Shown here: one piece after another, positions 18,090 through 26,626 of the stretch | Layout: each line of letters opens with the position of its first letter | How positions within the stretch are numbered: position 1 is the stretch's first letter | Assembly: GCA_017532825.1 (NCBI GenBank) | Contig: JAFXIT010000005.1 | Coordinates: 1-40,545 of the forward strand | Source: Clostridia bacterium | GTDB taxonomy: Bacteria; Bacillota; Clostridia; Oscillospirales; QAMX01 | Direction: 5' to 3' | Length of the DNA stretch: 40,545 nucleotides | Made by a program: the position numbers and the translations under genes | The notes under the pieces: generated by a model | The model's input: only the letters and a program-made list of their open reading frames with translations | Told to the model about the DNA's origin: nothing | The model's database searches: none

Positions 18090-18965
18090 ATGAAAATTGC
18101 ATTTATCGGTACCGGAATAATGGGAGCGTCGATGGTGCGCAACCTTATAAAAAACGGCCACGAGCTTTCGGTATATAACCGTACCTACGCCAAGGCTGCC
18201 GCACTTGCCGCCGACGGCGCAAGGGTCTGCGGAAGCATTCCCGAATGCGTAAGTGATGCGCAAGCGGTGATAACCATAGTGGGATTTCCCGCAGACGTGA
18301 GAGAGGTGTATTTTTCCGACTACGGAATAATTGCCAACGCAAAGGCGGGTGCGTTTATAGTCGATATGACCACTACCGAGCCTGCTCTCGCATGCGAGAT
18401 ATACCAAAAGGGCAGAGCCGCAGGCCTCCGTCCGCTTGATGCACCCGTAACGGGCGGTGACAGCGGAGCAAAGGCAGGTACTCTTACCGTCATCGTCGGC
18501 GGTGACAAAGAGGACTTTGATGCAATGAATGATGTTTTCTCCGCAATGGGGACGAACATCGTCTACGCAGGACCTGCAGGATGCGGTCAGCACGTCAAAA
18601 TGTGCAACCAGATAGTCATAGCAGGTACTATTGCCGCTATATGCGAGGGCTTTACCTATGCCGATGCAAAGGGGATCTCTGCCCGGACCATGCTTGCGGC
18701 AATAAGCAAGGGTGCGGCGGGCAGTAAACAGCTTGACGGCGCAGGGGTGAAGATGTCGGTAGAGGACTATGCTCCGGGCTTCTTTATAAAGCACTTCATA
18801 AAGGATATGACCATTGCCCGCAACGAGGCCGAAGGCTCGGGAGTTGAGCTTCCCGTGCTTGAAAAGGTACTTGAAATGTACAAGACCCTGCAGGAAGAGG
18901 GCTACGAGGACCTTGGCACGCAGGCGCTGATAAAGTACTACAGAAAAGAGCGTAAGGATATATGA
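18090..18965 (+). CDS. NAD(P)-dependent beta-hydroxyacid dehydrogenase (3-hydroxyisobutyrate dehydrogenase/tartronate semialdehyde reductase type)
   Basis: The 291-residue protein has an N-terminal Rossmann motif (FIGTGIMGASMV), the substrate-binding PVTGGDSGAKAGTLTVIVGG, and the catalytic lysine region GCGQHVKMCNQ. The sequence does not allow a choice between 3-hydroxyisobutyrate, 2-hydroxy-3-oxopropionate and related substrates. It lies 25 bases after the FAH gene and its stop overlaps the ATG of the rhamnosidase gene (ATGA), so the three form one operon and may process a sugar-derived acid. Confidence 0.92.
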   Translation: MKIAFIGTGIMGASMVRNLIKNGHELSVYNRTYAKAAALAADGARVCGSIPECVSDAQAVITIVGFPADVREVYFSDYGIIANAKAGAFIVDMTTTEPALACEIYQKGRAAGLRPLDAPVTGGDSGAKAGTLTVIVGGDKEDFDAMNDVFSAMGTNIVYAGPAGCGQHVKMCNQIVIAGTIAAICEGFTYADAKGISARTMLAAISKGAAGSKQLDGAGVKMSVEDYAPGFFIKHFIKDMTIARNEAEGSGVELPVLEKVLEMYKTLQEEGYEDLGTQALIKYYRKERKDI

Positions 18966-20635
18966 ATATCATTGACTCTATAAGATATTCAAAGACCGAT
19001 CCCCGTTGTATACGTTACCTGTTCCCAAAGGCCGTAAGCCTGACGCAGGGAAACGTATCCGACCCCGAGAACCTTCTTAAGGAGCTTCCTTTGCAGATCG
19101 GTCTTTCGGAGAGCGTGCTGTGCGAACTTAAAAACGACGGAGGGGAAAACGCAGCTGTCGTTCTTGACTACGGCGTGGAGCTATGCGGCGGACTTAGATT
19201 GCTGACGGGTTTTATAACGGGAGAGAAATATCCCCTTGTAAGGCTTACCTTCGGAGAATCTCTGTCGGAAGCAATGAGCTCCGTAGGTGAGAAAAACGCC
19301 ACAAACGAGCACAGTATACGTGATTTCACCGTTCCGCTGTCCTTTTTGAGCGATATGCAGTTTGGCAACACGGGCTTCCGTTTTGTAAAGATAGAGCTTC
19401 TTACCTAAAACTGCACCCTTCGCATAAAGAGTGCGGTGGCGGCGTTCGTGTTTCGTGACGTCAAGCAGCTTGGAAGCTTTGAATGCAGCGACAGTCTTGT
19501 CAACCGCATATACGATACGGCGGTGTATACCTGCCTGCTGAATATGCAAAACCTCCTTTGGGACGGTATAAAGAGGGACCGACTGGTATGGATAGGCGAT
19601 ATGCATCCCGAAATGCTGACTATACGTTCTGTATTCGGTGCTGATCCCATCATCCCCGAAAGTATGGATTTTGTAATGGATCAGACCCCGCTTCCCGGTT
19701 GGATGAACGGTATGCCTTCCTACTCGATGTGGTGGACGGTACTGTTGTGGGATTGGTACGTCTATACGGGTGATAAGGAGTTTCTCTGCGCAAGAAAGGA
19801 CTATGCCCTTGCGCTTATACGCCGGCTTGCAGCCATGGTTGCCCCCGACGGAAGCGATAATCTCCCGAGCTACTTCCTTGATTGGCCTACAAACAATACT
19901 CCTGCGGCTGTATGCGGCTCGAGAGCCCTTCTTCGTATGGCGCTGAAGGCTGGTGCGGAGCTTGCGACCTTCTTTGGAGATCTTGAACTTGTACGAAGCT
20001 GTTCTGCCTCCAGAAGAGCCCTCAACAACAGAACGGACGATCACTGCGGATATTCCCAGGCGGCGGCGTTTATGGCCCTTTCGGGTGCGTCCGATCCCGT
20101 GGAGATAAACCGTGAGGTCCTTTCTCCCAAGGGCGGTCACGGAATGTCGACCTTTATGGCATACTACATACTCAAGGCTATGTCTCTTGCGGGCAATACC
20201 GTCGGTGCGGTAAAGGCCCTAAAGCAGTACTACGGCGGTATGCTTGATATGGGCGCGACTACCTTCTGGGAGGACTTTGATCTGAAGTGGATGGAAAACG
20301 CCTGCCCGATAGACAGACTGCCTAAAAACGGCGAGAGCGACGTACACGGCGACAACGGCGCCTTCTGCTACCTAGGCTTCCGTCACAGCCTCTGCCACGG
20401 CTGGTCATCGGGGGTTGCGCCCTTCCTTACCGAGCGGGTGCTTGGTGTTGACATTCTGACACCCGGATGCAAGAGCATCTGCCTGCGTCCCGACCTTGGC
20501 GGACTTGAGTGGGCAAGGGGAAGCTTCCCGACACCGATGGGGATCCTCGAGGTCGAATGCGAAAAGGGAAGCGACGGCAGGGTGCTTACCAAGCTGAACG
20601 CACCCGACGGCGTTAACGTAGAGAGATTCAACTAA
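18962..20635 (+). pseudogene. Alpha-L-rhamnosidase (GH78-like) interrupted by one in-frame TAA
   Basis: One reading frame runs from the ATG at 18962 to the stop at 20633-20635, broken only by a TAA at 19406-19408. The first part (148 residues) is the beta-sandwich region ending FRFVKIELLT. The frame continues NCTLRIKSAVAAFVFRDVKQ, then the GH78 alpha/alpha barrel: LLWDGIKRDRLVWIGDMHPE with the conserved acidic residues, MPSYSMWW, and GATTFWEDFDL with the likely general base. The continuation has no in-frame ATG early and no ribosome-binding site near GTG 19436, so independent translation is unlikely. It has no signal peptide. It could be a recent pseudogene, a sequencing error or a recoded gene. 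The substrate is probably rhamnose-containing glycans. Confidence 0.85.
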
Positions 20636-20651
20636 AACAAAATAATAGCCG

Positions 20652-20687
20652 AAAACACCTCATAGATTTAATCTGTGAGGTGTTTTT
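20652..20687 (+). terminator. Intrinsic terminator abutting the spmA start codon
   Basis: An 11-base stem (AAAACACCTCA at 20652-20662 pairing with TGAGGTGTTTT at 20676-20686) with a 13-base loop ends in TTTTT. The spmA ATG begins at 20688, directly after the T tract. The only candidate spmA Shine-Dalgarno (GAGGTG, 20677-20682) is part of the 3' arm of the stem. Confidence 0.85.
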
Positions 20688-21263
20688 ATGCTTTCTGTTA
20701 TATGGGTCATAATGGTAGCCTGTGCGGTGTTTTGCGGTGCTGCGGGCGGCAGGCTCGGAGAGGTCAGCTCTGCGGCATTGAGTGGGGCTACACAGGCCGT
20801 TGAGCTTTGCTTTTCGATGCTTGGGCCGATCTGCCTTTGGTCGGGACTTATGGAGCTTATGAAGGAGTGCGGTGCGGTCAGTCTGGTAAAGACGGTGCTT
20901 TCTCCGCTGCTCAAGCCGCTGTTTAGACGGTGTTCTGTGCAGACTCGTGAGAAAATAAGCATGAATGTTGCAGCAAACGTCCTGGGCCTTGGAAATGCCG
21001 CGACCCCCTACGGTATGGCGGCGGCAGAGGATCTTGGCAAGGAATGCAAAAACGGCAGAGCTACAAATGAGCTTTGCCGTCTGACCGTTATAAATACCGC
21101 TTCCGTTCAGCTTATACCCGCAACCGTTGCGGCTGTAAGGGCGGCAGGAGGGAGTGCGGCTCCCTTTGATATTCTGCCGGGTGTCTGGATATCGTCCTTA
21201 GCCGCACTTGCCGTAGGACTTGGCGTGGCATTTGTTTTTGAAAGGGTGGGGAAGCATGTTTGA
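20688..21263 (+). CDS. spmA: Spore maturation protein A
   Basis: SpmA is an integral membrane protein needed with SpmB for proper spore core dehydration. The 191-residue protein is strongly hydrophobic. It shows the family motifs ATQAVELCFSMLGPICLWSGLMEL, AANVLGLGNAATPYGMAAAEDL and TVINTASVQLIPATVAAVRA of the nucleoside-recognition/gate fold. It supports a spore-forming host. It overlaps spmB by 8 bases. Its Shine-Dalgarno lies inside a terminator hairpin (20652-20687), so a transcript that includes the upstream arm would hide it. No sigma-A promoter is seen. Confidence 0.94.
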   Translation: MLSVIWVIMVACAVFCGAAGGRLGEVSSAALSGATQAVELCFSMLGPICLWSGLMELMKECGAVSLVKTVLSPLLKPLFRRCSVQTREKISMNVAANVLGLGNAATPYGMAAAEDLGKECKNGRATNELCRLTVINTASVQLIPATVAAVRAAGGSAAPFDILPGVWISSLAALAVGLGVAFVFERVGKHV

Positions 21264-21768
21264 CGCCGTCATACCCATGCTGCTGCTTCTTTCGGGTATA
21301 GCTGCATTAATTCGCGGAAGGGATAGCTTTGCAAGCCTTGCACGTGGAGCGGGAGAGGGGATGAGGACGGTTGCAAAGCTCTTTCCGATACTCTGCGCCC
21401 TTCTTTGTGCGGTAAGTATGCTCAGAGCATCGGGGCTCCTTGACAGCCTTGCATCGGCAGTTTCTCCGATACTAAAGCGGATAGGCGTTCCGCCCGAGCT
21501 TACACCGATCATACTCCTGCGCCCGTTTTCGGGTAGCGGAGCTCTTGCCGCGGGAAGCGATCTGATGCTTACCTACGGTCCCGACAGCGACATCGGACGG
21601 ATAGTTGCAATAATGCTTGGGTCAAGCGAGACGACCCTGTATACCGCGGCAATATACATGGGTGCGGCGGGCGTAAATAGGTCACGTTATGCCCTTGTGG
21701 CTGCCTTTGCCGCCGAACTTACTGCGTTTGCAATGGCAGTCGTTTCGGTAAAGGTATTAGGCCTTTGA
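21256..21768 (+). CDS. spmB: Spore maturation protein B
   Basis: The 170-residue membrane protein partners with SpmA. Typical segments are MFDAVIPMLLLLSGIAALIRG, GAGEGMRTVAKLFPILCALLCAVSMLRASGLLD and LLRPFSGSGALAAGSDLMLTYGPDSDIGR. The ATG at 21256 overlaps the 3' end of spmA, and GGTGGGGAAG lies just upstream; the frame opens earlier (21220) without a good start. The last 12 bases overlap, tail to tail, the Nudix gene on the other strand. Confidence 0.94.
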   Translation: MFDAVIPMLLLLSGIAALIRGRDSFASLARGAGEGMRTVAKLFPILCALLCAVSMLRASGLLDSLASAVSPILKRIGVPPELTPIILLRPFSGSGALAAGSDLMLTYGPDSDIGRIVAIMLGSSETTLYTAAIYMGAAGVNRSRYALVAAFAAELTAFAMAVVSVKVLGL

Positions 21769-22155
21769 AAATATATCCAAAAGCTCAAGAGTACCGTCGG
21801 CAAGTTTGGCGGAAGGAAGCTTATCCAACGGCATCCAAAAGACCTCGCCTTCGTCAGAGGAGCGGGGTGTACCGTCAAAGGTGTCTGCCTTGTAAAGAAG
21901 TGCTATGTAACGGCTTCCGTCCTCCATGGGCCAGTCCTTTATACCGCAGAGCTTTGGGTCTGAGACCGTAAGGCCGGTCTCTTCAAGCACCTCTCTGATA
22001 ACTGCCTGCGTAAAGTCCTCGCCGATGCCGACGTGACCGCCGGGGAGTGTCAACCCGGGCCAGTTGTGACTTCGACGGTCCTGAACAAGGACGTTGCCAC
22101 GACCGTCGCTTATCATGCAGATATTGGTAAGTATTACTCTTTCGGTCTTGTCCAT
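21757..22155 (-). CDS. Nudix hydrolase
   Basis: The 132-residue protein carries a complete Nudix box G-x5-E-x7-R-E-x2-E-E-x-G (G40, E46, R54, E55, E58, E59), hydrolysing a nucleoside diphosphate linked to another moiety. The closing segment, EGEVFWMPLDKLPSAKL, resembles 8-oxo-dGTP-type MutT proteins, but the substrate is unresolved. The ATG at 22155 has GAAAGAG upstream; a TTG at 22179 would overlap the GH39 stop. It is the last gene of the minus-strand glycosidase run. Confidence 0.92.
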   Translation of the reverse strand: MDKTERVILTNICMISDGRGNVLVQDRRSHNWPGLTLPGGHVGIGEDFTQAVIREVLEETGLTVSDPKLCGIKDWPMEDGSRYIALLYKADTFDGTPRSSDEGEVFWMPLDKLPSAKLADGTLELLDIFSKA

Positions 22156-22175
22156 AAAACACTCTTTCAGTAAAA

Positions 22176-23471
22176 TCAAGCCGCTGTAAAGACGGCAATA
22201 AAGCTGTCTTTCGGGAGTATATCGGGCAGTTCTGTCTCGGTATAGGTCTTTCCCTCACAGGTGATAAGACACCGCTTTACATCGCCGAAATCGTCGGGGG
22301 AGATGGCTTTATCCTCGCCCGACGTGTTGGAGATAACGATGCAGATGGTATCGTCCCTTTTTGCACCTACGGCGTAGACTCCGTTTTCATCGGTCTCAAC
22401 GGAGATCTGGTTGCCAAGGCTGTAAAGCTCGTTAAATGCCTTGAATGCATAATAGGTAGGAAAGGGCCTGCCGTCAAGAGGACTAAACAGCGAGGCGTAG
22501 ATCGAAACGCTGAAGGCGGCATCGTAGAACATTGCGCTGTCAAGCGGGGTGTTCTGGAATGCAAGCATCATAGCACAGGTAAGTGCGGCGTGACGGCAGG
22601 TACCTCTTGCGCCGATGTCGTAGTTCCACTCATTGCAGGTCGTTTCGGTATGGAAGTATCCGATCCGGTCAAGTCTCTTTCTGGCATAGGTAGCGTAGAT
22701 GATATTGTTCTCGATACTGTCATAGCTGTGCCAGGAGAAAAAGTCAAGCGGACAGCCGTTTTTCTTTATGTAATCGAGGAAACCGTCAAAGAAGGTTATA
22801 AAATAATCATATCTTGGGGAGGAGTTCGCTGCGGAAACGTAGGAATCCTTTACCGAATAGAAGCCGCAGCTTGCATATCCGCCGATCTTGAGATGGGGAA
22901 AACAGCTCTTGAGGTGCTTGGAAGTAACGCCGTAGAGCTCGTAATAGTCCTCCTTTGTACCTCTCCACATCTGGTTCTCATTCGGGTCTTCGTAGTTGTC
23001 GGGCTCGTTCCATATCTCCCAATACTTGATGTCGTAGTAGAAGCCGTTTGCCCAGCCTTGGGTGTAATGGCGAATAACGTGTTCACATACTACTGCCCAC
23101 TTAAAGGGATCAGACGGAGGGTCAAGTCGGTAGGATTTTATTAGGGCCTGGTTTTCTATGGTAACACCAAGCCTGAAAAAGGGCTCAGTACCGCACTCCA
23201 TGAGGGCGGTGATGAGAAGGTCGGTGTAAGTAAAGTCGTACGAGGCCTCGTCACGTGGATCGGCGTTGAAGTCACGAAAGAGGTTGGGGATGTCTACCCA
23301 TCTGAATCCGCCGTAATAGCCTTGAACGTCGTGGAGACGGGAAAAGGGTATGCCTGCCTCCTTGAGATATTTAAACATCGAAAAGTCGACACCGACAAAC
23401 GGCGGCTGGCCGACTCCGTGCATCGGCTTTATTTTGCCGACCGTCTTTTCCGAATCAATACGTACCTTCAC
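22176..23471 (-). CDS. GH39-like glycoside hydrolase (beta-xylosidase type)
   Basis: The 431-residue protein has a clan-A TIM barrel. The acid/base Glu156 sits in KYWEIWNEPDNYED, and the nucleophile is in FHTETTCNEWNYD (E276 or E281). FSWHSYD precedes it, and a small C-terminal beta domain follows. GH39 members act on beta-xylosides, iduronides or related sugars; which applies here is not clear. There is no signal peptide, implying action in the cytoplasm. The start is GTG at 23471 with GGGAGTG upstream. It follows the GH29 gene by 21 bases and is probably cotranscribed. Confidence 0.8.
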   Translation of the reverse strand: MKVRIDSEKTVGKIKPMHGVGQPPFVGVDFSMFKYLKEAGIPFSRLHDVQGYYGGFRWVDIPNLFRDFNADPRDEASYDFTYTDLLITALMECGTEPFFRLGVTIENQALIKSYRLDPPSDPFKWAVVCEHVIRHYTQGWANGFYYDIKYWEIWNEPDNYEDPNENQMWRGTKEDYYELYGVTSKHLKSCFPHLKIGGYASCGFYSVKDSYVSAANSSPRYDYFITFFDGFLDYIKKNGCPLDFFSWHSYDSIENNIIYATYARKRLDRIGYFHTETTCNEWNYDIGARGTCRHAALTCAMMLAFQNTPLDSAMFYDAAFSVSIYASLFSPLDGRPFPTYYAFKAFNELYSLGNQISVETDENGVYAVGAKRDDTICIVISNTSGEDKAISPDDFGDVKRCLITCEGKTYTETELPDILPKDSFIAVFTAA

Positions 23472-23492
23472 CTAAAACACTCCCTTCCGGGC

Positions 23493-24527
23493 TTACTTTA
23501 CGTCGTTGTCCCAGATACTTCCGGCTTCACGGAGAATGTCGCAGGATACGGCAGGAATACGGCCTAAATAGTCGGGACCGACGTTTAGCAGGTAGTTTGC
23601 CCCTCTGTCACGGCAAAGCTTGCGAAGCCTTACCACCTCTTGGGGGGATTTCCAGTTGGTGTCGGATACCTTGTAGCCCCAGGTATCGTTGAGGGTGGCA
23701 GGGGTCTCAAACAACCGGATATCCTGACCCTCCTTGGGCATCTCGTTATCTCCTGCGGACGTGTAATCACCGTATCCGTTGCCGATACGTGAGTTTACAA
23801 GACAGCCGGGCTGGTAGGTCTTGACCATACGGTAGAGTTCGTCGGTCTGAGCGGGGCTGATGGTTTTTGGGGTATCGAACCAAATAAGACAGAGGTCGCC
23901 GTAGTTTGTAAGTATCTCCTTGACCTGGGGCTTGATCTTTTCCTCAAAGCAACGGGAGTAGTCCTTTGCTTCCTTGTCGGGGAAGTCCCAGTTGTTGGTC
24001 CACCAGGCATATCCGCCCGACCAGGTCTTACCGGCAAGATAGCCGCCGCCGTCGGGGTGATTCCAGTCGAGGTCCTGGGAATAATAAAGACCGAGCTTGA
24101 TGCCGTGCTTATAGCAGGCCTCCGCAAGCTCTCCGACGACGTCACGTCCAAAGGGTGTGGCGTCTACGATGTTGTACTTTGACACCTTGGAGTGGAACAT
24201 GGCAAAACCGTCGTGATGCTTGGAGGTAAAAACCATATACTTCATGCCTGCATCCTTTGCGGTCTTTACCCATTCCTCTGCATTAAAGCAGATGGGGTTG
24301 AAGGCGGCGGCAAGCCTTGAATACTCGGCGTTGGGGATGCGGAAATACTGCTGGATCCACTCACCGATGTATTTCTGCTTCATACGCTCGCCCTTCCATT
24401 CGCCTGCAGGCAGGGCGTAGAGCCCCCAGTGTATCATCATACCGTATCCTGCATTGCGAAACCATTCCTTTGCGGCGTCAAGCTTTGCTTGATCGTTTGC
24501 AGACAGAGTAAAATCGTTCTTTAACAT
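23493..24527 (-). CDS. Alpha-L-fucosidase (GH29)
   Basis: This retaining enzyme releases alpha-linked L-fucose. The 344-residue protein begins with the GH29 barrel: GYGMMIHWGLYALPAGEW, then YMVFTSKHHDGFAMF (HHD at 104-106), LGLYYSQDLDWNHPDGGG, and the nucleophile Asp218 in LCLIWFDTP. It lacks the long C-terminal beta domain of larger family members and has no signal peptide, so it is probably intracellular. AAAGGAG precedes the ATG. It sits between the GH28-like and GH39-like genes in the same orientation. Confidence 0.93.
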   Translation of the reverse strand: MLKNDFTLSANDQAKLDAAKEWFRNAGYGMMIHWGLYALPAGEWKGERMKQKYIGEWIQQYFRIPNAEYSRLAAAFNPICFNAEEWVKTAKDAGMKYMVFTSKHHDGFAMFHSKVSKYNIVDATPFGRDVVGELAEACYKHGIKLGLYYSQDLDWNHPDGGGYLAGKTWSGGYAWWTNNWDFPDKEAKDYSRCFEEKIKPQVKEILTNYGDLCLIWFDTPKTISPAQTDELYRMVKTYQPGCLVNSRIGNGYGDYTSAGDNEMPKEGQDIRLFETPATLNDTWGYKVSDTNWKSPQEVVRLRKLCRDRGANYLLNVGPDYLGRIPAVSCDILREAGSIWDNDVK

Positions 24528-24542
24528 AGCAATATTCTCCTT

Positions 24543-26051
24543 TTAGATAAGGTTTAAATTCTTTGTAAATTCGTTTGCTTTTGTCTGACGGTTAAAAAAT
24601 TCAGACGAAATGGGCTCTCCGTTCCAGTAAATTCTGGTGAAGGTAATATCCTCGCAGGAGCTGTTTGGATTATTGCCGTGAAATACGAAGGCGGGCTTCT
24701 GAACCGAGTAGAGCCGCAGATCCTCCACAAGTACGTCGTGAATATAACCAAGCTCTTCTTCGGTCTTGATCATAGAATACTCAAAATGCTTGCTGACGGA
24801 AAAGTGTGAAAGCACGCTTGCATGATCGGCATCGTATCGGTCTTCGTATATGTCGGAATCGGAGGTCTGGATACGTGATTTCAGTATGTAATCGTCGTAT
24901 TCAACGAGGGTGTTTGCAAAGGTGATGCCATGTATCTTTGCGTTGTCAACGAGGGTGATTGCAAGCACGATGTCGCAGGTGTGGATGAGCTTGTTGTTTT
25001 CAAAGCGGACGTTGGTTATCTCGTTTGAATATGTTTCGGTGCCGACCTGCAGGTTTTTGCCCCAATCGTTCCATACCACACAGTTGCTGATGAGGATGTC
25101 ACGGCAGGTAAAGAGTAGGTCCTCCTGCTTTTCGTTGCAAAGGTAACGGTCGTACTCGAAATTTGCAAAGCCGCGTACGCAGATACTGTCGTCATAGGTG
25201 CGGATAAAGCTGTTTGAAAGCCCTCCGCGGACACAGTTTGCAAAATGTATGCCGTCGGAGTTGAACCTCCAGCATCCGATAACCTTGATATCGTTTATGA
25301 ATATGTCCTCGCAGGACATCGAGTTGATGTTGTAGATAAGAGCGTCACGGATGGTAATTCCGTCGACCTTGACTCCTTTACAGCAGAGGAAGTTCACCGC
25401 ATACTCTCTGGTGGCGTTTGATACTGCGGCATTGTTGTTTTCGACATTTGCCTCAAAAAGGATCTTTTCCTTGCACCTGCTGTGGTCAAGAATGCCTCGG
25501 CCGAGTATCTTTATATCGTTGACGTGGGTAGCATATACCGTTGCATATACTACCGCACCCTCGTCGATAAAGAGTGTCTGTCCGCTTTTTAGGTGCAGAT
25601 CTCCCACGTCGTGCTCACCGGGACCGTAGTAGAGAACGTTCGGGGCGGCCTTGTCAACGCCATAGTCGGATACGGGATCTATAAACACGTGCAGGGCGTG
25701 CCTGCGGCCGTAGGGCTCGACGGTGAACTGCGCCGCTCCGGTTACTTTTACGGTGATAACACCGTTCGCATCAAAGCTCGCGTCTGCCTCAAGCTCGCGC
25801 GGGCGTATGCGTACAGGGAAGGCGGGTACCTTCGGGATTATTTTGAGCTCGACCTCCTCGTCGGATTCCATAGAAAGAAAGTTGACAAGCTCCGTCTGCT
25901 CGATCTGCCGTTGATGTCCGGGCCAACGGCGGTTGAAAGGGTAGGCAGATACACGTGCGACGTTCAGCTCTGCCTTTTCTCCGTTTACGTAGACCTCGTA
26001 GTCGCTGCACTCAAGCTCGGTCTTGGTAACGGGATATACCTTGTAGCTCAT
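24543..26051 (-). CDS. GH28-like pectate-lyase-fold glycoside hydrolase
   Basis: The 502-residue protein has an N-terminal beta-sandwich region (about 1-130) and a right-handed parallel beta-helix rich in repeated I/V-x-D/N-x-I turns. Polygalacturonase-type catalytic positions are seen as RFNSDGIHF (first Asp) and TYDDSICVRG (Asp pair). The usual G-H-G is replaced by WGKNLQVGTE and the R-I-K is doubtful, so galacturonidase activity is uncertain. Related beta-helix families (GH49, GH110) cannot be excluded. There is no signal peptide. AAAGGAGACGG precedes the ATG. Neighbours suggest a role on a pectin-like or rhamnose/fucose-containing glycan. Confidence 0.72.
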   Translation of the reverse strand: MSYKVYPVTKTELECSDYEVYVNGEKAELNVARVSAYPFNRRWPGHQRQIEQTELVNFLSMESDEEVELKIIPKVPAFPVRIRPRELEADASFDANGVITVKVTGAAQFTVEPYGRRHALHVFIDPVSDYGVDKAAPNVLYYGPGEHDVGDLHLKSGQTLFIDEGAVVYATVYATHVNDIKILGRGILDHSRCKEKILFEANVENNNAAVSNATREYAVNFLCCKGVKVDGITIRDALIYNINSMSCEDIFINDIKVIGCWRFNSDGIHFANCVRGGLSNSFIRTYDDSICVRGFANFEYDRYLCNEKQEDLLFTCRDILISNCVVWNDWGKNLQVGTETYSNEITNVRFENNKLIHTCDIVLAITLVDNAKIHGITFANTLVEYDDYILKSRIQTSDSDIYEDRYDADHASVLSHFSVSKHFEYSMIKTEEELGYIHDVLVEDLRLYSVQKPAFVFHGNNPNSSCEDITFTRIYWNGEPISSEFFNRQTKANEFTKNLNLI

Positions 26052-26065
26052 TTGTTCCGTCTCCT

Positions 26066-26626
26066 TTATTTTTGCCCGTAGAGAAAACAGCCTTCTTCGT
26101 GTGAATAAATAATGCCGATCGCCTGCAGATAGGAATATGTGATGACCGACCCGACAAACTTCATTCCTCTTTTTTGCAGGTCCGCAGATATTCTGTCCGA
26201 TAGGCCGTTTTTCACCAAGCCCACCTCGTAAAGGGTGCGCCCCTCGGTAAACGAGGTCAAATAGCTGTAAAACGAGCCGTGCTTTTTGACTATTTCCTTA
26301 AATATCCGTGCGTTTGAAATACTTGCGGCGATCTTGCGCCTATTTCTGACAATACCTGTGTTTCCCATCAGACGTGCTATATCGTCCTCACCGTAGGCTG
26401 ACACCTTGTCAATGTCAAAGTTGTCGTAGGCCTCTCTGAACGCATTGCGTTTGTTCAGAATGCACTCCCATGACAATCCCGCCTGAAAGGATTCAAGGAC
26501 CAGCATCTCAAAGAGATACCGATCGTCAACGCTCGGCACACACCATTCGCTGTCATGGTATTGAACGTATGCCGCATTGCGTTCGTTGCACCATCCGCAC
26601 CGCTGCATAGGGTGTTCTTTATGCAT
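26066..26626 (-). CDS. tag: DNA-3-methyladenine glycosylase I
   Basis: This base-excision enzyme removes 3-methyladenine from DNA. The 186-residue protein has the family N-terminus QRCGWCNERNAAYVQYHDSEW with its zinc-binding Cys and His residues, FEMLVLESFQAGLSWECILNKR, the GNTGIVRNRRKI segment, and FVGSVITYSYLQAIGI. It is placed between a cytidine deaminase and a glycosidase, an unusual spot for a repair gene. The start at 26626 is weakly supported; the ATG at 26608 (MQRCGW) is an alternative. The upstream cdd frame overlaps its first 172 bases, apparently because of a frameshift there. Confidence 0.93.
   Translation of the reverse strand: MHKEHPMQRCGWCNERNAAYVQYHDSEWCVPSVDDRYLFEMLVLESFQAGLSWECILNKRNAFREAYDNFDIDKVSAYGEDDIARLMGNTGIVRNRRKIAASISNARIFKEIVKKHGSFYSYLTSFTEGRTLYEVGLVKNGLSDRISADLQKRGMKFVGSVITYSYLQAIGIIYSHEEGCFLYGQK

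Noticed and set aside
19406-19408. Selenocysteine or pyrrolysine recoding at the rhamnosidase stop
   Set aside because: The codon is TAA, not TGA or TAG, the position is not a catalytic residue, and no downstream structure typical of such recoding is evident.
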